Source: a bacterium
GTDB lineage: Bacteria > SZUA-79 > Acidulodesulfobacterales > Acidulodesulfobacteraceae
Length of the DNA stretch: 32,099 bases
Direction of reading: 5' to 3'
NCBI GenBank assembly: GCA_021822625.1
Contig: JAKAQK010000008.1
Coordinates: forward strand, 1 to 32,099
Part shown: positions 8,080 to 17,249 of the stretch, one piece after another
Layout: each line of letters starts with the position of its first letter
Numbering within the stretch: the stretch's first letter is position 1
The notes under the pieces: model-generated
Told to the model about the DNA's origin: nothing
The model's database searches: none
What the model saw: only the letters and a program-made list of their open reading frames with translations
Translations under genes and position numbers: made by a program

Positions 8080-8916
8080 TTATCTGCCTTGTCTTATCTG
8101 GCGAAACTGATAACTTCTTATAGCTCTCAGAAAATCAATCTTTCTGAATTCAGGCCAGTAAGCATCGCAGAAATAATATTCGCTGTAGGCGCTCTGCCAC
8201 AACAAAAAACCTGAAAGTCTGACTTCTCCGCTTGTTCTTATAATAAGTTCAGGGTCTGGAACGCCTGTAGCGTAAATATACTTAGAAATATTTTCGATTG
8301 TTATTAGTTTTGATAAGCTGCTGCAAGACAATGTTTGAGCAGAAAATGTATTTTTATTGTTTTCATCTTCATTCACCGCAAGTGATATATCGCGAAAATT
8401 ATCCGCTATAAATTTGCCGAATGCATCGCAAATTTCTTGCCTGCCGCCGTAACCTAATGCTATATAAAGATACAGATTAGAATATGAAGCTGTTTTTTCT
8501 TCCAGCCGTTTAATGACGTCTTTTAAGTCATCCGGAAGTAAATCTTTTTTGCCTATAATATTAACTTTTATTCTATTTTTATTTATAAAATCGGAATCTA
8601 TATATAATTCTAATTTGGATTTTATAATATCAAATAATGAATCTACTTCCCCTTCCGTCCTCTTAAAATTGTCTGTAGAAAATCCCCATATAGTAACAAT
8701 TTTAATATTAAGTTTCATACACCATAATATTACTTCATCAATCTTGTCGGCGCCTTGACGGTGCCCTTGCGACACATTGGTAAAACCTTTTCTTTCCGCA
8801 TACCTTCTGTTGCCATCGAGTATAATGCCGACATGGGAAGGTACTTTTTTGTTTAATACTTCCTTATATAATTTTTTTTCATAATAGTAATAAATTAATT
8901 TTTTCAAGAAAAACAT
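8080..8916 (-). CDS. uppS: Cis-prenyltransferase (undecaprenyl/polyprenyl diphosphate synthase), archaeal/eukaryotic-type
   Basis: Condenses isopentenyl diphosphates onto an allylic primer to make the long polyprenyl carrier for cell-wall and glycan assembly. The catalytic aspartate is Asp34 in VGIILDGNRRYA. WGFSTDNFKR is the second conserved block, YGGRQEI the third, and IIRTSGEVRLSGFLLWQ the diphosphate-binding block. The DGNRRYA and SGEVRLS spellings and the N-terminal lead (LIYYYYEKKLYKEVL) are those of archaeal and eukaryotic enzymes; most bacteria have DGNGRWA. At 278 residues, with a charged insertion around 170-200, it is slightly long. It stands alone, without the frr/cdsA/dxr neighbours usual for bacterial uppS. 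There is no Shine-Dalgarno before the ATG. Confidence 0.92.
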   Translation of the reverse strand: MFFLKKLIYYYYEKKLYKEVLNKKVPSHVGIILDGNRRYAERKGFTNVSQGHRQGADKIDEVILWCMKLNIKIVTIWGFSTDNFKRTEGEVDSLFDIIKSKLELYIDSDFINKNRIKVNIIGKKDLLPDDLKDVIKRLEEKTASYSNLYLYIALGYGGRQEICDAFGKFIADNFRDISLAVNEDENNKNTFSAQTLSCSSLSKLITIENISKYIYATGVPDPELIIRTSGEVRLSGFLLWQSAYSEYYFCDAYWPEFRKIDFLRAIRSYQFRQIRQGR

Positions 8917-9156
8917 ATTAACAAACAGTCCATATTTGATGTATTATGTATATTAGGTTAAATAATACCTTAAATAAATACAAAACGCATAACGCGCATA
9001 ACTTGATAAAATTTAATTTAAATTTAAATAAATTTAAATTATTATAACGTTTCCGTATAATCAAAAGAGATTAAAATAATTAATTATAAGCTGCAGCTTT
9101 AAGCTGAATAAATATAATTTATTAATATATCATAACAAGAAATAATCAAATTTAAT

Positions 9157-9996
9157 ATGCCTTTTATTACAATAGAGGAAGATTTAGAAATATTTTATAT
9201 ATTGCATAAAAAAAATGAATACGCAAAAACTATCGTTTTGGTCCATGGCGCCGGCGGCAATCATTTATCTATGCTTTATATTTTTAATTATATTAAAAAA
9301 AAATGGGGCGATTTTTTTAATATTATAACTTTTGACCTTCCGTTTCATTATAAATCAACTTATACAAAAAATACAAATGCAATATATACAATTAATAAAA
9401 AAATCACTATTAATTTTTATTCGTCGGTTTTGAATGAACTGCTTGAAAAACTGCATCTGATATATAAGAATAATATTATAATGGTCTGCCATTCTATGGG
9501 GGTTCAAATATCTTTGCGGTATGCCTCTCTTTTTGCCGAAAATATTAACAAGATTATGCTCATAGCAGGATGCGACAATGTTTTTGTAAAAGACAGCTTT
9601 ATTTTAAGTCTGCATAATAATTACGATAGAACAATTAAGCTGTTTTTGAAAGATGCTTATTCCAATGAAACATATCATGATAAAGTTAAATTTAAAAATG
9701 CTATAGACGATATAAACAGAACAGATTATAAAATTGTCATAAATGATTTCGCCGCGGTTAAATCTTTTAATAAATCCGATAAAGACATAGATTTTGCAGA
9801 ATTAAATAAAAAGAATATTCATTTTAATATTTTATACTCCGAACAGGACAAAATTATAAATCAAGATTGCATACTGGCTTTAAAAAATAAATTATCGTTC
9901 GTAAAATTAAATTTAATAGAAAAAAAAAGTCATATAGAAATTATTTTAAACAATCCTAAACTAAACATTTTTATAGACGAGTTTTTAGAACAATAA
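9157..9996 (+). CDS. Alpha/beta hydrolase
   Basis: A 279-residue serine hydrolase-fold protein, probably cytoplasmic (no signal peptide). The oxyanion segment IVLVHGAGGNH is at residue 26 and the nucleophile elbow VCHSMGVQ near residue 110. There the first glycine of GxSxG is replaced by Cys, giving C-H-S-M-G. A candidate acid is Asp in LYSEQDKI near 228, and the catalytic His in KKSHIEIIL near 260. These complete a plausible Ser-Asp-His triad. Substrate is unknown; such proteins include esterases, thioesterases and C-C hydrolases. The gene is very AT-rich (Lys, Asn, Ile) and lacks an upstream Shine-Dalgarno. It is flanked by AT-rich spacers and apparently monocistronic. Confidence 0.8.
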   Translation: MPFITIEEDLEIFYILHKKNEYAKTIVLVHGAGGNHLSMLYIFNYIKKKWGDFFNIITFDLPFHYKSTYTKNTNAIYTINKKITINFYSSVLNELLEKLHLIYKNNIIMVCHSMGVQISLRYASLFAENINKIMLIAGCDNVFVKDSFILSLHNNYDRTIKLFLKDAYSNETYHDKVKFKNAIDDINRTDYKIVINDFAAVKSFNKSDKDIDFAELNKKNIHFNILYSEQDKIINQDCILALKNKLSFVKLNLIEKKSHIEIILNNPKLNIFIDEFLEQ

Positions 9997-10274
9997 ATTT
10001 TTATTGACATCGCAATGGTATTAGTTATAAACTTAAAAATTGAATTTAAACTCCCTTCTCTGACATTTATATTCATATTTTTTATGTATTAATAAAAATT
10101 TAATAAAAAAATAAATTTAGTAATGCTAATTTAATAGTTATGTTTTATTTTATTTACTTTTTACTTTTTACTTTTTTTGGGAACATTTAAATTTTAACTT
10201 TAATATTTGCCAATTTATTGATAAGATATACAATCAAACAAAACTAAAACATTATTTTATTTAAGGGGTCATTT

Positions 10275-12131
10275 GTGGAAACCGGCAAGTTAAAAAGAAC
10301 GTTATCCGGAGAAATAAACGAAAGCTGCACAGATTCTGAATTTAACCTGAAAGGTTGGGTGATGCATTATAGAGACCACGGAGGGCTTATATTTATCGAC
10401 TTGCGTGATTATTCGGGCATTATTCAGATAGTTTTTGACGAGACGGTATCAAATAAATCGTTTAATACCGCAAAAAAGATTAAAAATGAATATGTTATTT
10501 CCGTTACCGGCAGGGTTAGAATACGTCCTGAAGGAACAGAAAATGAAAATTTAGAAACAGGTAAAATAGAAATTGAGGCTAAAGCTCTTGAAATCTTAAA
10601 CGAATGCGAAATTCTCCCGTTTCAGATAGAAGAAGAATCAGACACAAATGAACTGCTACGCCTGAAATACAGATACCTTGACCTTAGAAGAAAAAAAATG
10701 AAGGATAACTTAATATTCAGGTCTAAATTTAATTTTTTGACAAGAGAATTTTTAAATAAAAACGGTTTTTTTGATATAGAAACTCCATTTCTGACTAAAA
10801 GTACGCCGGAAGGTTCAAGGGATTTTCTTGTACCGTCAAGACTTAATAACGGAACTTTCTATGCCCTTCCCCAATCCCCTCAGTTATTTAAACAAATTTT
10901 AATGGTAAGCGGTTTCGAAAAATATTATCAAATAGTAAGATGCTTTAGGGATGAAGATTTAAGGGCGGACAGACAGCCGGAATTTACTCAGTTAGATATG
11001 GAGATGTCCTTCATTGAACAAAAAGATATTATGTCTCTTACTGAAGAAATGTTTGCGTTTATTTTCGACAAACTTCTAAATATTAAATTAGACCTGCCAA
11101 TAAAAATTATGGATTATGACGATGCAATGGAAATTTACGGCAGCGATAAACCGGATACAAGATTTGCAATGAAACTCAACACAGTTTCAGACATTTTTAA
11201 AAATTCTTCTCTGAATGTTTTTCAAGACTGTCTCTCAAAAAAAGGCGCTATAAAGGCTATATGTTTTAAAAACGGGGCAGACTTACTCTCCAGAAAAGAT
11301 ATCGACGAACTTTTAACGGTCGTTAAAGATTTTGGCGGAAAAGGTTTAGCATGGACAAAAGTCGCGTCGGATAAAGAAAAATTAAAATCAGACAAATCTT
11401 CCGATAATAACACCGAAAATATTTGTATTCATCAAAAATGCAAATTAGAAGGCGGAATAGCTAAATTTATCACGGAAGAGGAACAAGACATTCTGCTTGA
11501 CAGACTCGATGCGGAAAACGGCGATATTATCTTTTATCAGGCGGATTCAAAAAAAATTGCCGATATGGTTCTAGGCAGACTTAGACTCTATTTGGCAAAA
11601 AAATATAATCTTATCCCGGATGGCAAATTTAATTTTTTATGGGTTATTAATTTTCCACTTTTTGAATATTCTGAAGAGGAAAAGAAAATAGTTGCAATTC
11701 ATCATCCTTTTACAGCCCCAAACGTGGAAGATTTAGAGCTTCTTGATGCAAATCCGCTTATTGCAAAATCTCAGAGTTACGATCTGGTTTTAAACGGGGA
11801 AGAAATAGGCGGCGGAAGCATAAGAATACACAAACCGGAGCTGCAGGCGAAAATATTTGAAATTCTTTCAATCAAACAGGAAGATGCAAGATTAAAATTT
11901 GGTTTTCTCTTAGACGCTCTCAGCTTCGGCGCTCCTCCTCACGGCGGGATTGCTTTTGGGATAGACAGAGTGCTCATGCTTCTTAGAAACGAAGATTCTA
12001 TAAGGGACGTCATAGCATTTCCAAAAACTCAGAAAGCTCAGTGCCCCTTATCCGACGCTCCATCCGAAGTAAAATTTGAACAATTGCGCGAATTAGGAAT
12101 TAAAATAATAGAAAAAGATAAACATATATGA
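10275..12131 (+). CDS. aspS: Aspartyl-tRNA synthetase (bacterial type)
   Basis: Class IIb aminoacyl-tRNA synthetase charging tRNA-Asp, possibly also tRNA-Asn if the organism uses the amidotransferase route. The N-terminal OB-fold anticodon-binding domain includes GWVMHYRDHGGLIFIDLRD. The motif 2 region reads CFRDEDLRADRQPEFTQLD near residue 220. A bacterial GAD insertion domain (about 285-420) follows, then motif 3 GGIAFGIDRVLML near 560. At 618 residues it is slightly longer than usual because of a hydrophilic stretch near residue 370 (KSDKSSDNNTE) in the GAD domain. The start is a GTG at 10275 behind AAGGGG. Whether it is discriminating cannot be decided here. Confidence 0.96.
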   Translation: METGKLKRTLSGEINESCTDSEFNLKGWVMHYRDHGGLIFIDLRDYSGIIQIVFDETVSNKSFNTAKKIKNEYVISVTGRVRIRPEGTENENLETGKIEIEAKALEILNECEILPFQIEEESDTNELLRLKYRYLDLRRKKMKDNLIFRSKFNFLTREFLNKNGFFDIETPFLTKSTPEGSRDFLVPSRLNNGTFYALPQSPQLFKQILMVSGFEKYYQIVRCFRDEDLRADRQPEFTQLDMEMSFIEQKDIMSLTEEMFAFIFDKLLNIKLDLPIKIMDYDDAMEIYGSDKPDTRFAMKLNTVSDIFKNSSLNVFQDCLSKKGAIKAICFKNGADLLSRKDIDELLTVVKDFGGKGLAWTKVASDKEKLKSDKSSDNNTENICIHQKCKLEGGIAKFITEEEQDILLDRLDAENGDIIFYQADSKKIADMVLGRLRLYLAKKYNLIPDGKFNFLWVINFPLFEYSEEEKKIVAIHHPFTAPNVEDLELLDANPLIAKSQSYDLVLNGEEIGGGSIRIHKPELQAKIFEILSIKQEDARLKFGFLLDALSFGAPPHGGIAFGIDRVLMLLRNEDSIRDVIAFPKTQKAQCPLSDAPSEVKFEQLRELGIKIIEKDKHI

Positions 12132-12417
12132 TTATATTATTTTTATTTTTCTTCATAATTGATATATAAAACAAATTTTTATACATCAATTACGTTAATT
12201 AGTTTATGTTATAACTACGTCAGGAAGCGGACAGATAAAAAGGGGACCGATAGCGCATAAATACATAAATAAAGAAAAAAATTTATTAAACTAATATATA
12301 TATAACAAAAATTAATAAATAACTTTAATATATTATTATGTATTATGGATTATACAGCGATAATATTTTTAATAAAAATTATTTATTAACTATTTAATTT
12401 TATAGGAGGATATAAAA

Positions 12418-13917
12418 TTGGATAAAACAAATTCTTTACCACACCCTTATTTTGTTTCTCATCCAAACTGGAAATGGTTTATCCTTACCACGGTTTTGAT
12501 AGGTGCTACTATGTCGGCGCTTGATGTCAGCATAGTAAATGTTGCCATGCCGACCATGGAACATGGTTTTAATGTTTCTATGGCGGTTATAGAGTGGGTT
12601 GCTATGGCTTATATGCTCACTCTTACAATATTCTTACCGCTTTTCGGCAGACTCGCCGATATGTTCGGCAGAACAAAGATGTATAATATAGGTTTCATTG
12701 TTTTTACAACCGGTTCTGCGCTATGCGGTTTTGCTCCTGATGCAAATTTTATTATAGCGTCTCGCGTTATTCAGGCCGTCGGTGCAGGAATGCTTCAGGC
12801 AAACTCCGTTGCTATAATAACTCAGGCGTTTCCTTCCAATGAATTAGGAAAAGCTATCGGTCTTCAGGGTGCTGTTCAGGCTATTGCGATGTCAATCGGA
12901 CCTTTTATCGGCGGTATGATTATAAGTGCAATCGGATGGAGATTTATATTTTACGTTAATGTTCCTATAGGAATAATAGGAACAATTGCAGCCATGTATA
13001 TTTTACCGGCAAGTAAGAAAAACGAGAAAAATGAAAAAATTGATTTTCTTGGAATTTCCATTTTTGCAGCGGGTCTTGCATTGCTGGTTCTGGCAGTTAA
13101 CCAGGGAAGCACATTCGGGTGGTCGTCACCAATAATAATCGGATTTTTTATTGCGGCTGCTATTTTGCTGCCGTTATTCGTATATATAGAATTAAAAGTG
13201 GAACATCCAATGATAGATTTAACACTATTTAAAAAATGGGCTTTTTCTGCAGGAAATATAACCGGAATGATGTCGTACTACGTCTTATTCGCCGTCTTGT
13301 TTCTAATGCCGTTTTATTTTGAAGATGTTTTAAAATATAATGCCGCTGCAACAGGTATTATGTTAACGCCTATCCCTCTTTCAATGGCTATTATAGCGCC
13401 TTTTGCCGGATCTATCTCTGATAAAATAGGTTCGAGAATAATGACGTCTCTTGGAATGTTTGTATGCACAATAGCAACTCTAAGTTTTGTTTTTATCGGA
13501 ACAAGCGCAAATATTATTCTACTGCTGATAGAATTTATAGTATTAGGTATCGGTATGGGGCTCTTCACGCCGCCTAACAACAGCAGTATAATGCATTCTG
13601 CTCCTCCGGAAAGGCTCGGCGTAGCAGGCGGGATACTGAACATGATGCGCGCTTTGGGACTAATATTCGGCGTAGCAATTTCAGGTCTTTTATTCACTTC
13701 TTTACAGAATAACTATTTAACAAATTATATGGCTTCTCATCATATAAATATATCGAAAGTTTCCGAACTGATAAAAAACAACGCGTTTGTTCACGGTATA
13801 GCATTTGTTATGTTTACATTAGTTGCAATTAATTTGGTTGCAACAATTTTATCTGCGGCAAAAAAAGATGTTAAAGGCGGTAAAATTGAAGGTGCCGAAC
13901 CTATAGACCTTATGTAA
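12418..13917 (+). CDS. DHA2-family 14-helix MFS multidrug exporter (EmrB/QacA type)
   Basis: Proton-driven drug:H+ antiporter of the inner membrane. The DHA2 signature at helix 1 reads SALDVSIVNVAMPTM. Motif A LFGRLADMFGRTKMY follows helix 2, the helix 4 segment is ASRVIQAVGAGML, and motif C appears as AMSIGPFIGGMI in helix 5. About 14 hydrophobic segments over 499 residues fit the family. The TTG start at 12418 is supported by a perfect AGGAGG at 12404-12409. No EmrA-type membrane-fusion partner or TetR/MarR regulator is adjacent, so it may work alone (QacA-like) or with a distant partner. A strong inverted repeat lies 124 bases past the stop. Confidence 0.9.
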   Translation: MDKTNSLPHPYFVSHPNWKWFILTTVLIGATMSALDVSIVNVAMPTMEHGFNVSMAVIEWVAMAYMLTLTIFLPLFGRLADMFGRTKMYNIGFIVFTTGSALCGFAPDANFIIASRVIQAVGAGMLQANSVAIITQAFPSNELGKAIGLQGAVQAIAMSIGPFIGGMIISAIGWRFIFYVNVPIGIIGTIAAMYILPASKKNEKNEKIDFLGISIFAAGLALLVLAVNQGSTFGWSSPIIIGFFIAAAILLPLFVYIELKVEHPMIDLTLFKKWAFSAGNITGMMSYYVLFAVLFLMPFYFEDVLKYNAAATGIMLTPIPLSMAIIAPFAGSISDKIGSRIMTSLGMFVCTIATLSFVFIGTSANIILLLIEFIVLGIGMGLFTPPNNSSIMHSAPPERLGVAGGILNMMRALGLIFGVAISGLLFTSLQNNYLTNYMASHHINISKVSELIKNNAFVHGIAFVMFTLVAINLVATILSAAKKDVKGGKIEGAEPIDLM

Positions 13918-14040
13918 ATATTATAAATATTATTAAATTGAATGGATGCCGTTACATCTTGAACATAAATAAAATATAAACAAAACAACAAATATTAAAT
14001 TACCAATACATGACAAACCATATATATATATATATTGCTG

Positions 14041-14079
14041 TTTGCGCAGATAAATAATTTAGTTAGTTATCTGCGCAAA
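14041..14079 (+). terminator. Strong 13-bp hairpin after the DHA2 exporter
   Basis: TTTGCGCAGATAA at 14041-14053 pairs perfectly with TTATCTGCGCAAA at 14067-14079 around a 13-base loop. The sequence after it (ATTCTAACTG) lacks a clean U-run, so a classical terminator is not assured. It also lies only 60 bases before the IorA-like start, so it could be an operator or leader structure for that gene. Confidence 0.55.
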
Positions 14080-14138
14080 ATTCTAACTGTATATAATTAT
14101 TACTTAATTTTTTTTACTCAACTAATTAAAGATAAATT

Positions 14139-15911
14139 ATGCAATTATTTAATAAAAATAATAAAAACGCCCTTTTGAATAAATTTGAAAAAAAAATAAC
14201 TCCCGGCATTGAAATAATTTTTCAAGGGGCTAAGAATAATGGCGTTAATAATCTTTTTTATGATGAGAATATTAATTATTTATTGCCTGAAATATTATCA
14301 GGCATGCCTGCCGTCAAAAAATACTCGAATATTAATTTACTATGGTTCAGCGTATTTGCTTTAAGCGTTGCGAGACAGAGAAGTTTAATCGTCTGCAATG
14401 CCGGTTCTTTTTTTAGTTTTTCGCAGCTTGAAGAGATTTTCTTAAAACAAAATCAATTTTATGGCGGCATAGTAATATGCCTGCTTAATAGAAGCGGCTA
14501 TAATAATTTTTCTACTGAAATTGAAAAAGAATTTCCTATTTTTAATTATTCTAAACTTGATGAATTTATTGATTTAATCCCCTCTAAATTTCAACTGTCT
14601 GAAAAATTAAAGCTTCCCGTGATAATTTATCTTAATAATTCTGTATTGTCTGAATATAAAATATGCGACGGGAATAAATTTGCAGAAAGGACTGAAGCAA
14701 AAACTATTCTTAAAGCAACCGACAATTTAGAACCCGGTAAAAATCAATTCATCTTGCCGGCTAACTATGAAGGTTTCAAAAATTACAATGATTCTATTGA
14801 AGTTATGCTGAATGAAAAATCAGACAATTTAATTTTATGCGACTCTAAGGCTTTTCCTCAGATAATAGAAAAATTTAACGAAGATAATATAATCTATTTC
14901 AAATTATTAAATCCGCCGGACGTGGAAAGACTTCAAGGCATATTCGATAATATTCCGGAGAAATTATTTAAACAGATTATAATTTATGATAGTTACAACC
15001 TATTATCAAAACCCTTATATTCTTTTTTTAAGAATAATAATAAAATTAAATTTAGTAAATTGACTTTAATAAATAATTCCGCTGATGAAAATACTGGCTG
15101 CTTTTATCTGGAAAATTTCACTCCGACGGATGTTCATATGAGTCCATCTTTTTGTATAGGGTGTAACCTTTTTGCCTTTTTACTGAAGATAAATAAAATT
15201 GACAACAAAGATACTATCTTGATAGGCGATACAAATTGTTTTTCGCTTATATCGTCAAGTCCTTTAAAATTTTCATTTCCCGATTTATTTTTGATAAAAG
15301 AACCTGTTTATTTTATTTTAAACTTGGATACTAAAAATTTAAACAAAAAAATCTATCTTTTTATCTCTTATTCTAATTTTTTGAACAATATTAACTTAAT
15401 TATTGATAAGATAAATAATCTTGCTCCTAAGGAAACAATTTATTTTGTTGTTTATGATTCAATTTTTGATTATAGCAACAATTCTATAAAAATTAATTAT
15501 GATTTGCCACAGATAAAAAATATTAAAACGGAAATACTAAAAAATAGCCTAACTCTTAATGATTTTAAAATAAAATATAAAACTAACCTTATTTTTATTG
15601 AAGATAGATGTATAGAAAAGTCTAACGGGACAAAGAATTATAACTTTTATAAATATTTAAAAATTAATAACGATATTTGTTTAAAATTTGAATGCAAACT
15701 ATGCTTCCAAATTAGCGGATGTCCGGCTATTAAAATAGAAGAAACAAATAATTTTGTTATTGACCCTGTTATATGCACGCATTGTAAATTATGTATTGCA
15801 ATATGTCCTCATAATGCAATAAAAATGCAAAAAAGAAGAAAAATAAAAATTAAAGAAAGCATTGAAAATAAAATCAATCTTAAAAAAATTAAAAAAAATA
15901 AAATTACTTAG
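14139..15911 (+). CDS. Degenerate IorA-like protein (2-oxoacid:ferredoxin oxidoreductase alpha-type)
   Basis: Resembles the large subunit of indolepyruvate:ferredoxin oxidoreductase. Domain order is recognisable: a pyrimidine-binding-like N-terminal domain (GVNNLFYDENINYLLPE near 45), a swivel-like middle, the cysteine segment SPSFCIGCNLFA near 335 (IorA has a CxGCPH segment here), GDTNCFSL near 362 (IorA: GDiGCyt), and a C-terminal double cluster domain. That domain has CKLCFQISGCPAI near 518 and CTHCKLCIAICPHNAI near 545, followed by a Lys-rich tail. However, the thiamine-diphosphate core is eroded: the stretch after GDTNC lacks the IorA segment DNxxTAMTGGQ and its metal ligand. At 590 residues the length is close to IorA. 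It is unusually rich in Asn, Lys, Ile and Phe. It is followed by an IorB-like gene. It may be an iron-sulfur protein that no longer decarboxylates oxoacids, or a very divergent enzyme. Confidence 0.65.
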   Translation: MQLFNKNNKNALLNKFEKKITPGIEIIFQGAKNNGVNNLFYDENINYLLPEILSGMPAVKKYSNINLLWFSVFALSVARQRSLIVCNAGSFFSFSQLEEIFLKQNQFYGGIVICLLNRSGYNNFSTEIEKEFPIFNYSKLDEFIDLIPSKFQLSEKLKLPVIIYLNNSVLSEYKICDGNKFAERTEAKTILKATDNLEPGKNQFILPANYEGFKNYNDSIEVMLNEKSDNLILCDSKAFPQIIEKFNEDNIIYFKLLNPPDVERLQGIFDNIPEKLFKQIIIYDSYNLLSKPLYSFFKNNNKIKFSKLTLINNSADENTGCFYLENFTPTDVHMSPSFCIGCNLFAFLLKINKIDNKDTILIGDTNCFSLISSSPLKFSFPDLFLIKEPVYFILNLDTKNLNKKIYLFISYSNFLNNINLIIDKINNLAPKETIYFVVYDSIFDYSNNSIKINYDLPQIKNIKTEILKNSLTLNDFKIKYKTNLIFIEDRCIEKSNGTKNYNFYKYLKINNDICLKFECKLCFQISGCPAIKIEETNNFVIDPVICTHCKLCIAICPHNAIKMQKRRKIKIKESIENKINLKKIKKNKIT

Positions 15912-16009
15912 TTTTACTTATATTTGTAAGACATTGTTAATTATTAAATGAAATTATAAATAAATTTTTTTTAAACTTAAGTTTATTTTACAAAGGATTA
16001 GCAAAATAG

Positions 16010-16600
16010 ATGGAAAACATAAATTTTAATTTTGTTATTAACGGAGCTGACATCGAAGAAATAAAACTTTTAAGTCAGATATTGTATTTATCATTATTAA
16101 ATGAGAATTACAGTACATCGATAGCCATAAAATCGTCGTCAAATATTTCTAATTACAATTTTTCTTTCAGCCTGATAAAAATTGGCAACACCCGCTCCGC
16201 CGTATGCGCAAAAAATATAAATGCATTAGTCAGCTTAGATTACCAGTCTGTAATGAACTATTTAGAATTTTTTGACGACAGCACGGTAATATTAGTTAAT
16301 TATTCTAAATTTAATATATGCAACTATTTTCTTTCGGACAATGACACTATTGACAACAATATAAAACAAAAAACGACTAATTTACTTAAAATTCCGGTAG
16401 AAAAAATTGCAAATATTGATTTGATGGGTAAAAATAAGGTAAGTCCAAATATCTCTTTGCTGGGTGCATTATCTGCTAAATCTGGAATAATTGATTTAAA
16501 TAATATTACGTCTGTTTTAGCTTCTATGGCTAAAAACGATGCTGAAAAAAAGAACTACATAAACACTTTAATTGCAGGTTACGATTTTGCCAATTCTTAA
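16010..16600 (+). CDS. Degenerate IorB-like protein (oxidoreductase gamma-domain)
   Basis: 196 residues with the layout of the pyruvate/indolepyruvate oxidoreductase gamma domain: an N-terminal strand-helix (FVINGADIEEIKLLSQIL) where active relatives have GxGGQG, the segment INALVSLDYQSVMNYLEFF (typical ...aDvlva.e..ea.r.l.yl), DDSTVILVNYS, and the late segment NISLLGALSAKSG ending in NTLIAGYDFA. Both hallmark motifs, the glycine-rich loop and the GMaQRGG stretch (here KSSSNISNYNF), are missing. It follows the IorA-like gene by 98 bases on the same strand, which supports the pairing. AAGGA 12 bases before the ATG supports the start. The assignment depends on pattern and context. Confidence 0.5.
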   Translation: MENINFNFVINGADIEEIKLLSQILYLSLLNENYSTSIAIKSSSNISNYNFSFSLIKIGNTRSAVCAKNINALVSLDYQSVMNYLEFFDDSTVILVNYSKFNICNYFLSDNDTIDNNIKQKTTNLLKIPVEKIANIDLMGKNKVSPNISLLGALSAKSGIIDLNNITSVLASMAKNDAEKKNYINTLIAGYDFANS

Positions 16601-16610
16601 CAAAAAGCCA

Positions 16611-17066
16611 TCAATTTGAAGTTTTATTTCTGCAATTATTGCATAGACCGAAAAATTCAACATTGTATCCGGTAATATCATATTCTTTTTTTAATTTAGG
16701 ATTAATATAAATTTCAGTCATATCATCGTTAGAATCGTCATAAACCTGCAAATCAATTATTTCTTTGCAATTTCTGCAAATTACGTGCGCGTGAGGAGAC
16801 ACATCGCCGTCATATCTGACGGCACTTTGAAAAGATTTAATCTCGCGGACTTCGTTTATTTCCAAAAGCATTGCAATATTTTTATATACAGTGTTCAATG
16901 AAATCATCGGATAAATAGATTTTACCCTTGAATAAACATCAACCGCCGAAGGATGATTTTTTGACTCCGCAAGTACCTTGATAATTTCATATCTTTGAGG
17001 GGTGAGGCTATAACCATGTTTTTTTACTTTATTTAATATTTGGTCTAATCTGCTATTATTAACCAT
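16611..17066 (-). CDS. perR: PerR-type Fur-family peroxide-sensing repressor
   Basis: Metal-dependent transcriptional repressor. An N-terminal winged helix (LTPQRYEIIKVLAES, then SLNTVYKNI as the recognition helix) is followed by the dimerisation domain. Two CxxC pairs, Cys97/Cys100 and Cys142/Cys145, form the structural zinc site. The regulatory site ligands line up as His38, Asp86, His92, His94 and Asp105, each one position later than B. subtilis PerR His37, Asp85, His91, His93 and Asp104. The aspartate in the last position, rather than glutamate, is the known determinant of peroxide sensing. That makes PerR more likely than Fur. Two AT-rich palindromes upstream could be its own operators. 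It is convergent with the IorB-like gene; the two stops are about 10 bases apart. Confidence 0.88.
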   Translation of the reverse strand: MVNNSRLDQILNKVKKHGYSLTPQRYEIIKVLAESKNHPSAVDVYSRVKSIYPMISLNTVYKNIAMLLEINEVREIKSFQSAVRYDGDVSPHAHVICRNCKEIIDLQVYDDSNDDMTEIYINPKLKKEYDITGYNVEFFGLCNNCRNKTSN

Positions 17067-17113
17067 TTTATTTATTACTCTTTATAATGAATTAAATTAA
17101 ATTATACTTTATA

Positions 17114-17139
17114 TTTAATAATTAATATTAATTATTAAA
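17114..17139. promoter_or_regulatory. 26-bp perfect palindrome, candidate PerR operator
   Basis: A perfect 26-bp inverted repeat with no spacer, made only of A and T, centred about 60 bases upstream of the perR ATG. Its half contains TTAATAAT/ATTATTAA, close to the PerR-box style TTATAATNATTATAA. The position fits autoregulation. AT-only palindromes arise easily in such DNA, but 26 bp is long. Confidence 0.5.
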
Positions 17140-17249
17140 TAGGAACTGATTAATATTCTTACATTAAAATTTTATTTAAACATAAGCTATTTATAAACTA
17201 TTGCAGTCAAACAAGATGTAAAACTACGTTCTGCAAGTTAAATTTATAT

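Noticed and set aside
13314-13697. 127-codon open frame antisense to the DHA2 exporter
   Set aside because: It lies wholly within a well-supported membrane-protein gene, has no ribosome site and no recognisable family. Shadow frame.
14015-14036. Dinucleotide TA run
   Set aside because: A short microsatellite in AT-rich DNA; no further structure.
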